DNA from: Gracilibacillus suaedae
Lineage (GTDB): Bacteria > Bacillota > Bacilli > Bacillales > Amphibacillaceae
Length of the DNA stretch: 64,000 nucleotides
Assembly (NCBI RefSeq): GCF_017599345.1
Contig: NZ_JAGFVL010000020.1
Span: 1 to 64,000, forward strand
Direction: 5' to 3'
The notes below the pieces were generated by a model that was not told where the DNA came from, made no database searches, and saw only the letters and a list, made by a program, of their open reading frames with translations. Positions within the stretch are counted from its first letter, which is position 1, and each line of letters begins with the position of its first letter. Shown here piece by piece: positions 57,295-64,000 of the stretch. The translations under genes were made by a program, and so were the position numbers.

Positions 57295-59556
57295 TTACAA
57301 ATTTATCTGAAATGAAACTGGTTTATTTCGTTGTAGCATCATAGTTTGCTGGTTTTGCGCCACCTCTTGATAAAGTGGCAAATACAATTTTATTTCCTGA
57401 TCGATTTGGCTGACGATTTGTAGCTCTATGTGCTTTGCCTCTAAATCCCAAATTAATCTGTTCACTATCATTTGATTTGGCAGGCGAATTCCTTTAATTT
57501 CTCCTTTTGAAATCGAAGTCGGAAGGGCACCTAACACGGTTAATCTGCCATTGCTAAAATCAACTAGCATCTCATGAACGACTTGTGGTAATGCTCCGTT
57601 TCCATCAACATTGAAGATTTTCTGTTCATTATAATGTGACATCATTAATGAAGAATAGAAACAATTATGATCAATCAACAGACGGAAAATATCATCCATT
57701 AATTCCGGCATATGGAATTGGGTAGCACACAATGCGGAATGCATTCGACCATGAGTAGATGAGGTATCCCCCTCTTCATTTAACAACCACGCTTCCAAAC
57801 GTTTATTAAATGCGGTTCTTGCTGCTTGCCACATTTCTGGATCTGTCTCATCATTAAATTCCCTGCTTTGAAAAACAGAATAAAGGTGAGAAAAATGACG
57901 GTGGTTATAATTTTCGCCTTTTTCTGGTGTTAACCATTCTTTCAATGCACCAGCTTCATTCACCTGATAAGCAGGCAGTTTATTTCTCATCTCTTGGCAT
58001 TTCTTTATCTTTTCTTCTGGATAACCTAAAATTTGATAAGCTTCAATTAAGTTAGCTAATACCTCCTTCGCGACCGATATATCCTGTGTTGCATTATCCG
58101 CTGCTCCATTTTCAGCTGAATAGGAAGGGGTAAAACGATATGTTCCGTCTGGATCTTCAACGAGAAAATCTTCATAGAACAAGACAATCTCTTCTAAAAA
58201 AGGAATCGCTTCATTTTGCAAAAACAGTTTATCCCCTGTAAAACGATAATATTGATAATACCAATGGGCCAGCCACCCTGCACCACACGTCCATAAATGT
58301 AATGGCCATTCTTGATTCCAGTGAACATGTTTGCCACTGTTACTGGAGTGAATCGCTGCCATAACACCTCTTGCACCATAATACTTTTGGGCATTTTCAC
58401 GAAAACCTGGCATTAACTCTTTTATTAAACGGAAATATCCTTCTAATCCTTCTAATAGATTACTAGAAAGTGCAGCAGCAATCGACAGCTCAACATTGGT
58501 ATCAAAGGTAAAATCACCACTCCATGCCGGTTCAAACGTCCCTGTCCAAATTCCTTGTAAATTTGGTGTGAGCTCACCGGCACTACAAATATACATATAT
58601 CGTCCAGCATCATACATTTTTTCTAATAAAACAGATGTGATCTGTCCTTGTTCTTTTGCTTTTGCCACTAATGACCAGATCGATTGTTGCCGTTCCTTTT
58701 CTGTCGTTAATCTCAGTTCAACTCGATTAAACATTTCCTTATGAATGGGCTCATGATTGATAAAAAGGCTATCATAATCATCAGATAGTTGAGATTTTTT
58801 TCGGATTATACTACGCTCAGACTGTTGATGATAAGGAGAAATTTCCATCCGAACAAGTACCGATTCCTCACTACTAATCTCAAAGCCAATCGCATCTGCA
58901 AGGGGCTTTATCACCTCAGCTTCGACTTCGATCATCACATCATACCCACCATCACTATAACAATAGTCAAAATGGGTATGGATTGTTTTTCCATCAATCA
59001 TACTCGTTTGGCTCATCTTAGGATGCTGGTAATCTTCTAGTTTTATCGTGTATCGACCCGGACTTAGCGAGTGAATAATTTGATTGCAATCCTGTGAAAC
59101 AAAAACTTTCCTTGAGTAAAAATTTTCATCCACTCTATAAGAGACTTCAAGCTCCCCTGTCTCGTAATTAATGCTCCGTCTATAATCTGAATAGTTCTGG
59201 TGATCTGTTTCAACATGCAAATGAAAACCTGGATGTGACGGATCACTCATCGTTAATCCCTGATAACCAAGTTCTGTCGCCTTCTGATAATAATAGGATA
59301 TTGCTTGTTCATATCCTTGTTGGCGAATAATCGCTCGCATTTCTTCTAAATACGGAGCCAAATCTGGTAAAGCATAGCTGTTGCCTTGTGGTAAATAAAG
59401 TCGACAATGGTTGCCAATAATAGTATCATGAACAGGATCACCGAATACCATTACTCCATGTCTGCCATTCCCACTTACTAAAGCATCCTCCCATCTGGAG
59501 GCAGGTTGATCAGTCCAGATACCTCTTTTAGGTAATTGATGTAGCAAAGTACTCAT
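57295..59556 (-). CDS. GH95-like glycoside hydrolase (alpha-L-fucosidase/galactosidase type)
   Basis: This 753-residue cytoplasmic enzyme shows the GH95 layout: N-terminal beta domain ('ALVSGNGRHGVMVFG', 'GNHCRLYLPQG'), (alpha/alpha)6 barrel and C-terminal beta domain. Motifs are 'LTPNLQGIWTGT', 'YSAENG' (Glu482, probable general acid), 'NHRHFSHLYSVF' and 'NVDGNGALPQVV' (Asp651, probable base). The pair of catalytic Asn of characterised alpha-1,2-fucosidases seems to be Asp352 and Asn354 ('GDFTFDTNVEL'), so activity may differ. Its ATG overlaps the GH3 stop codon (ATGA). Removing fucose or L-galactose from xyloglucan side chains fits the locus, but is inferred. Confidence 0.8.
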   Translation of the reverse strand: MSTLLHQLPKRGIWTDQPASRWEDALVSGNGRHGVMVFGDPVHDTIIGNHCRLYLPQGNSYALPDLAPYLEEMRAIIRQQGYEQAISYYYQKATELGYQGLTMSDPSHPGFHLHVETDHQNYSDYRRSINYETGELEVSYRVDENFYSRKVFVSQDCNQIIHSLSPGRYTIKLEDYQHPKMSQTSMIDGKTIHTHFDYCYSDGGYDVMIEVEAEVIKPLADAIGFEISSEESVLVRMEISPYHQQSERSIIRKKSQLSDDYDSLFINHEPIHKEMFNRVELRLTTEKERQQSIWSLVAKAKEQGQITSVLLEKMYDAGRYMYICSAGELTPNLQGIWTGTFEPAWSGDFTFDTNVELSIAAALSSNLLEGLEGYFRLIKELMPGFRENAQKYYGARGVMAAIHSSNSGKHVHWNQEWPLHLWTCGAGWLAHWYYQYYRFTGDKLFLQNEAIPFLEEIVLFYEDFLVEDPDGTYRFTPSYSAENGAADNATQDISVAKEVLANLIEAYQILGYPEEKIKKCQEMRNKLPAYQVNEAGALKEWLTPEKGENYNHRHFSHLYSVFQSREFNDETDPEMWQAARTAFNKRLEAWLLNEEGDTSSTHGRMHSALCATQFHMPELMDDIFRLLIDHNCFYSSLMMSHYNEQKIFNVDGNGALPQVVHEMLVDFSNGRLTVLGALPTSISKGEIKGIRLPNQMIVNRLIWDLEAKHIELQIVSQIDQEIKLYLPLYQEVAQNQQTMMLQRNKPVSFQINL

Positions 59557-62348
59557 CCTTCCACTAATTGTACTGATTGAATCGATAAATGATGGATTTC
59601 GAGGATCATAGTGATTGGATCACTATGCGCTAAATCTACATCGATTATTTCATCTGTCCATTGATTGCTATCGATACTTTTCACAGCAACCGGTGACATT
59701 TCTCTGTCATTTAAGAAAACATGAATCTGACCAGCCTCACCTTTTACTCTTACTTTCAATTTTACGTTTGGTTGGGATTGTACATTCCGAAATAGAATCC
59801 ATCCTTGTTGTTCAGCTGTGACACAAGGTTTTTCCATTTCTCCTTTTGTTAACGTAATATTTTCATAATCATCGTAGTTTTCTGCTGGTGTTGGTTCTGC
59901 CAGTGAGCGTTCTCTGATCACTTCACCCTCAACTGCTATCGGATCAGAAGCGAAAACAAATTGTTCACTTGATGGACCAATAAGGAAACGAACGATACCT
60001 TGTTCAAGCACAAACTGATTCGTTCGGACATCGAACACTTGTAATTGATCTGAATCAATAGATAATGTGACACGTTTTTCTTCATCTGGTAACAACAAGA
60101 CTTTTTCAAACGCAACCAATTGTTTTTTAGCTTTCAAATAGTATCCTTCCGTTATCGTTGCATACACTTGCACAACTTCTGCCTGCGTAAAATTGCTTTC
60201 ATTTTTCAATGTTAATGAGATGGACAACTCTTCATTTTTCGCTATTTTCAATTTATCAACCGCGATATCTTGATATGTGACGGTCCCGTAACTTAATCCG
60301 TGACCAAATGGATACAAAATATTCGAGTCAGCATATTGATAGGTACGCTTTCCTTTACGAATATCATAATCTGTAATATCAGGTAGTTGGTCCGCGTCTC
60401 TGTACCATGTCATGCTAAGTTTTCCTGAAGGATTGTTTTCACCGAAGATCGTTGCAGCTAAACTATGACCAAGTTCTTGTGAGCCATGTGAGCTATAAAG
60501 AATTGCCGGAATGTTATCTTGTTCCCAATTGATGGCAAATGAATAACTACCAATTACGACTAGTATCATATTGGGATTCGCTTGATAAACTGCCTGGACT
60601 AGCCGTTGCTGATAGTCTGCCAGTTTAATATCCTCTCTGTCTTCTGTTTCTTTACCATTTATCATGGGGTGATTGCCTACACAGACAATGGCAACATCAC
60701 TTTCTTTAGCTTGAGCCGCAGCTTTTTGTATACCATTTTCAATGATCTTTTTTTCGAAAAGTGTATGATCTGCTTCGTGTACTACTACGTTGCCTTCTGC
60801 TATTGTTAACGGGTAACCGTTCCAACTGCTAAGTGTATAGAAATTCTGTTCATTTGGTTGAACACTTATTTTTTCACGATTAAACCAGTCAAAAACCTCT
60901 TCTTTTGTTGCTGAAAAAGTACTAGCTTTATCCGCTTGTGTTACATAATGATTCGTTTTAACACTTTTAAAAACATGCCAACCATTTCCCCAGTCTTCAT
61001 CCACTAATAGCGCAGACTCTTCGTCGTTCCCCGTAACGATCCATTGATTTTCTGCATTCAATCCAACATGTTTTCTCGATTCTTTCGGTTGCCAGATTAT
61101 GCGATCAAAGCCATCATGATAAGTGATATCGACATCTGGAAGATAGTCCTTGATACCTGCTAACGGTGTTACTTTATATGGAGGGTAACCTGTATACCAA
61201 TCTCGGAAGACATCATTAGCTGTTGGACCAATCACGGCAAGTTTTTTCCATTTATTTTTCTGTAAAGGCAAAAACTGTTGATCATTTTTTAATAATACGA
61301 TCGATTCATCTGTTGCTTTACGAGCAAGTTTACCATGTTCCTCACTGCACATCAGATCTAATGGTATATTGTGATAAGGATTTTGACTTGGATCATGATC
61401 AAAGTGCCCTAAGCGAAAGCGTACCCGTAGCATTCGACGTATTGCTCGATCAATATCTTCAGGTTGGATTAATTCTCTGTCGAGTGCCTTCCTTGCTGCT
61501 CCCTCGACAATTTCTTTACGATCTACAAAACAATCAATTCCTTTTATCAATGCATCTGCTAATGCGTCTTCAAATGTGTGATAATATTGATATTCATCTA
61601 CATTTAGGGTCAATGCACCGCCATCGCTGACAATAAAACCATCCATATTCCACTCATCTCGGACAATTTCTTCGATTTCATGTATTTGCATACAAGGAAT
61701 GCCATTAATACCATTATAAGCGGTCATCATGGATAAAGCTTTTGCTTCTTTAAACGCTGGTTCAAACGCTTTCAAATAATATTCTTTACGATTACGTAGA
61801 TCAATACTGTTAGATGTATCTTCTCGGCCTTTTTCATTATTATTACCATAAAAATGCTTCGGTGCTGCGACAAGTTTCACATAAAAAGGATCATCACCCT
61901 GCATCCCTTTAATCAACTCTTTGGACAATTGTCCAGTTAAATAAGGATCTTCTCCATAAGCTTCTTCTGTTCGTCCCCAGCGAGGATCACGTTCCATATC
62001 AATCGTTGGTGCCCATAACGTCAGACCCGTTTTTTCGTTCTGAAGCTGATAAAAGACTCTTGCTTCATCTCCTATTGCGCTTCCTACTTGGTGCATCAAT
62101 GCTTTGTTCCACGTACTGGATAGTCCGATTGGCTGTGGAAATACGGTCGCCTTACCACCTTCGCGATCGACGACTCCATGTGCTGCTTCACCGCCTACTG
62201 CATATTCTTTGATTCCTAATCTCGGTATCGCGCTTTGACTGGTACTTAACAGCGATATTTTTTCTTCTAACGTTAGCGCTTCCATTAATGTTGCTAATCG
62301 TTGTTCTAATGATAAAGATGGTGATTGAATCTTTTCTACAATACTCAA
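59553..62348 (-). CDS. Glycoside hydrolase family 3 enzyme (beta-glucosidase/beta-xylosidase)
   Basis: This cytoplasmic enzyme of about 931 residues has the GH3 N-terminal barrel: 'FPQPIGLSSTWN', 'APTIDMERDPRWGRTEEAYGE'-type region, 'APKHFYGNNNE' and the nucleophile Asp in 'GFIVSDGGALT' (residue 248 counted from ATG 62366). The C-terminal sandwich domain ('VIGPTANDVFRDWYTG', 'DVAIVCVGNHPM') holds a fascin-like insertion (about 430-530). A fibronectin-III-like domain and a beta-sandwich of about 110 residues, possibly CBM6-like, end it. TTG 62348 is preferred because AAAGGTG lies 8 bp upstream; ATG 62366 has no site. It should trim glucose (or xylose) from oligosaccharides. First gene of the GH3-GH95 operon. 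Confidence 0.9.
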   Translation of the reverse strand: MSIVEKIQSPSLSLEQRLATLMEALTLEEKISLLSTSQSAIPRLGIKEYAVGGEAAHGVVDREGGKATVFPQPIGLSSTWNKALMHQVGSAIGDEARVFYQLQNEKTGLTLWAPTIDMERDPRWGRTEEAYGEDPYLTGQLSKELIKGMQGDDPFYVKLVAAPKHFYGNNNEKGREDTSNSIDLRNRKEYYLKAFEPAFKEAKALSMMTAYNGINGIPCMQIHEIEEIVRDEWNMDGFIVSDGGALTLNVDEYQYYHTFEDALADALIKGIDCFVDRKEIVEGAARKALDRELIQPEDIDRAIRRMLRVRFRLGHFDHDPSQNPYHNIPLDLMCSEEHGKLARKATDESIVLLKNDQQFLPLQKNKWKKLAVIGPTANDVFRDWYTGYPPYKVTPLAGIKDYLPDVDITYHDGFDRIIWQPKESRKHVGLNAENQWIVTGNDEESALLVDEDWGNGWHVFKSVKTNHYVTQADKASTFSATKEEVFDWFNREKISVQPNEQNFYTLSSWNGYPLTIAEGNVVVHEADHTLFEKKIIENGIQKAAAQAKESDVAIVCVGNHPMINGKETEDREDIKLADYQQRLVQAVYQANPNMILVVIGSYSFAINWEQDNIPAILYSSHGSQELGHSLAATIFGENNPSGKLSMTWYRDADQLPDITDYDIRKGKRTYQYADSNILYPFGHGLSYGTVTYQDIAVDKLKIAKNEELSISLTLKNESNFTQAEVVQVYATITEGYYLKAKKQLVAFEKVLLLPDEEKRVTLSIDSDQLQVFDVRTNQFVLEQGIVRFLIGPSSEQFVFASDPIAVEGEVIRERSLAEPTPAENYDDYENITLTKGEMEKPCVTAEQQGWILFRNVQSQPNVKLKVRVKGEAGQIHVFLNDREMSPVAVKSIDSNQWTDEIIDVDLAHSDPITMILEIHHLSIQSVQLVEG

Positions 62349-62746
62349 AAAATCACACCTTTCCATGGTTTGGGGGTGACTGAAAGGAAAGCGGTTTCCT
62401 TTTAAGTAAAATTTTATGAAGTTAATAGTCGAATCAAGTACATTATAAATAAATTAATTTAAAAAAGCAATGGCAAATACCTTTCCATATTTTTAATGTC
62501 AGAATAAGGAAAGGTATTAATATTGGGGGATTATGTATTGTTATAAACACTTCTACGGAATTGTAGTTGGTTCTATGTAACATTGACCTTCTCTTGAATT
62601 TTTGCATGAAAAGTGATGGTTCGCTTTTCATTATATCAAAATGAATGACATTACATTAAGAAATGCCATTCACACACTACCTCTTTTGTAATGACTGTAT
62701 TTATGTTACTTCGAATTTTGCCATAAATATTCTAGTTTTTCTACAA
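62349..62746. other. Intergenic region between NIF3-like and GH3 genes
   Basis: No gene is supported. It contains a cre/LacI-type palindrome (62386-62399) and an 11-bp inverted repeat AATACCTTTCC (62476-62486) / GGAAAGGTATT (62508-62518) with a 21-base loop, a possible terminator for the NIF3-like gene that ends at 62747. Confidence 0.5.
62386..62399 (-). promoter_or_regulatory. Operator or cre-like palindrome upstream of the GH3 gene
   Basis: GGAAAGCGGTTTCC has 5-bp arms GGAAA/TTTCC and a central CG, fitting a LacI-family or CcpA site. It lies 38 bp upstream of the chosen TTG start. Confidence 0.5.
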
Positions 62747-63532
62747 TTAAATGGTCTTGATACAATTATTAGTTGGAATAAACTCCACTGGAATAATTGG
62801 GTAGATAGTAGAAAGATATTCAGAGAGAAATAACATTCCAGGCTCTTCACTTTCTAAGTGTCCAAGAATAATAGCAGCTTTGTTTTTTCCCATTGCCAAG
62901 GCATCTCTTGTAAATTCTGGTGTTTCCCATTCAGGCCCTTCTCCATATACTACAACATCTGCATCGTTTTCAAGTGCTGGTATAGTATTAATTCCACCAC
63001 CTCTAAAACCTACTAGAATTGCAACTTTTGTGATGTTTTGAGATAAATCCCCAACGTATTGCAAACGATCTAATTGTAATTGTGATTTGATGTGTTCTGT
63101 CACTTGTTGCAATGATTGTATTGGCAAATCAAAAAGAGTATACTCTGTATGATGCTGTTTGACATAGCTATCCCAATTTAAGGCTTTTATCATTCCTTGC
63201 ATGATTCCATCAGGTTGATAACGATGGATGTAGTCATGTAATCTCCAGATTACGATTCCTGACTCTTGTATAAGCTTTACTTTTTGTTGGTACACATCTG
63301 TAACTGTTGCTACTTTATTATCATCATGACTATAAAAGGCACCCTCATGACATATTAGTAAATTAGCACCTGAAGCAATAGCTTGTTTTATTACTTCATA
63401 AGTTGGCATGAAAGCAACCGCCACTTTGTTAACAATTTTAGTATCATCCCCAGCAATTAACATATCAACACTATTTTCTACAGGTTCAATATTCTCCATT
63501 AATCTATTCATTAGCTCTTTAATTGTAAGCAT
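62747..63532 (-). CDS. NIF3/DUF34-like dinuclear-metal protein
   Basis: This protein of about 261 residues resembles the NIF3 family of metal-binding hexamers: 'ANLLICHEGAFYSHDD' (His and Glu ligands near the N-terminus), 'RLHDYIHRYQPDGI' and, near the C-terminus, 'IILGHLESEEPGM' with the conserved His and Glu pair. It differs from the housekeeping GTP cyclohydrolase-like branch, and such divergent copies occur beside sugar dehydrogenases. I choose ATG 63532 since AAAGGTGG is 9 bp upstream. Directly upstream is a fragment of a sugar-binding protein gene, so the gene borders a decayed operon. The function is unknown. Confidence 0.8.
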   Translation of the reverse strand: MLTIKELMNRLMENIEPVENSVDMLIAGDDTKIVNKVAVAFMPTYEVIKQAIASGANLLICHEGAFYSHDDNKVATVTDVYQQKVKLIQESGIVIWRLHDYIHRYQPDGIMQGMIKALNWDSYVKQHHTEYTLFDLPIQSLQQVTEHIKSQLQLDRLQYVGDLSQNITKVAILVGFRGGGINTIPALENDADVVVYGEGPEWETPEFTRDALAMGKNKAAIILGHLESEEPGMLFLSEYLSTIYPIIPVEFIPTNNCIKTI

Positions 63533-63577
63533 TTCTATGTTCCACCTTTGATTATCCATACTTTCTGTGCATCTAGT

Positions 63578-63760
63578 ACCACCATAAGACCAGTTACCTT
63601 TAGAGAAGCCATGATCAATTTAAAGATCTTCTTTACCGTCTGAATTCATTCCGCGAAAGGTAATATTTTCTGTCAGTTGACGTTCACCGTCTTTTTTTGC
63701 AAATGTTTCGTCTTCAACGCGCCATTTAGAAAATTCTATTCCTTCCTCACTATGTAATCC
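63578..63760 (-). pseudogene. Internal fragment of an Lpl-type sugar-binding lipoprotein gene
   Basis: On the minus strand this 183-bp piece reads 'GLHSEEGIEFSKWRVEDETF', 'AKKDGERQLTENITFRGMNS', 'DGKEDL', a TAA stop, then 'IDHGFSKGNWSYGG'. The intact protein at 32802 has 'DEGLEFAKWGVEGETFTKEG', 'NRQLAEDVTFRGMNEGAEKH', 'LQIDYGFSQGNWSYGG' at the matching place, and the DNA is also clearly similar. Both ends are missing and a stop replaces a Gln codon, so it is a dead fragment of a paralogous gene. Confidence 0.85.
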
Positions 63761-64000
63761 TTCAGTTATCTTATATCAAAGCAGGCCAAGTAAGTCTATT
63801 TAAAGATATGACAAGCTATATAGTAATAGAATATGTGATGGCCTGCCGAATAAAAAGAGCCAAAAACTAAGTTCATATACCTTGAAAACGGAGGTTATAG
63901 CAAATGGGAGTGTGTTTAAAACCACTCCCAGTTCAATGGTTGTTTACTTATTTTTACTTATAGCTCTATTTACGGACAGAGTGATACCACCCAAAATGAA
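63761..64000. other. Non-coding end of window with inverted repeats
   Basis: No gene is supported. GCAGGCCA (63781-63788) and TGGCCTGC (63839-63846) are an inverted pair 50 bp apart, and TGGGAGTG (63905-63912) / CACTCCCA (63923-63930) is a perfect 8-bp hairpin, possibly a terminator of a gene beyond the edge. Confidence 0.5.

Noticed and set aside
63781-63846. IS terminal repeats around GCAGGCCA/TGGCCTGC
   Set aside because: The arms are only 8 bp and 50 bp apart, with no transposase or target duplication; too weak to call.

Overview
The window is low-GC DNA, with ribosome-binding sites of the AGGAGG type, lipoproteins with canonical lipoboxes and YesM/YesN, LacI, DUF624, YkuS and YdjO families. 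This points to a Bacillota chromosome of the family Bacillaceae. A moderately halophilic genus such as Gracilibacillus is my inference, not proven. I saw no rRNA, tRNA, CRISPR array, phage gene or intact transposase.

Almost all of the window is a carbohydrate-acquisition region made of successive loci. (1) 0.5-7.6 kb: an orphan CUT2-type sugar-binding lipoprotein, divergent from a sensing cassette (HAMP/coiled-coil membrane protein, YesM-type kinase, YesN-type regulator, membrane-anchored sugar-binding protein). (2) 7.6-12.6 kb: a CUT1 ABC importer with LacI regulator and DUF624 protein. (3) 12.6-14.4 kb: decaying DNA with two broken genes, a small YdjO gene and an inverted-repeat element. 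(4) 14.4-18.6 kb: lacZ (GH2) divergent from its likely LacI repressor. (5) 18.7-21.6 kb: TIM-barrel isomerase, a truncated hydroxyacid dehydrogenase, a membrane protein and an esterase. (6) 21.7-25.3 kb: three very small genes, YkuS, an NhaC-family antiporter and a lysophospholipase-like hydrolase, followed by a 126-bp higher-order repeat.

(7) 25.7-27.0 kb: acetylxylan esterase Axe2 and D-lyxose isomerase. (8) 27.2-36.4 kb: Gfo/Idh dehydrogenase, large GH2 enzyme, DUF624 protein and an Lpl-type importer. (9) 36.9-44.6 kb: Gfo/Idh dehydrogenase, GH31 alpha-xylosidase, CUT1 importer and LacI repressor with a readable two-operator promoter. (10) 45.2-51.2 kb: GH42 beta-galactosidase and a second Lpl-type importer. 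(11) 51.6-62.4 kb: 51-bp tandem repeats, a DUF4340-like protein, DUF624 protein, YesN, YesM, a GH95-like enzyme and a GH3 enzyme. (12) 62.7-64 kb: a NIF3-like protein beside a fragment of an Lpl-type binding protein.

Taken together, GH31, GH2/GH42, GH95-like and GH3 enzymes, all apparently cytoplasmic, are the activities needed to strip xylose, galactose, fucose and glucose from imported xyloglucan oligosaccharides; acetylxylan esterase and lyxose isomerase suggest other hemicellulose sugars too. Four complete CUT1 importers are present but no ABC ATPase, so they presumably share an MsmX-like ATPase encoded elsewhere. Several intergenic regions hold dispersed or tandem repeats, which are the least explained part of the window.
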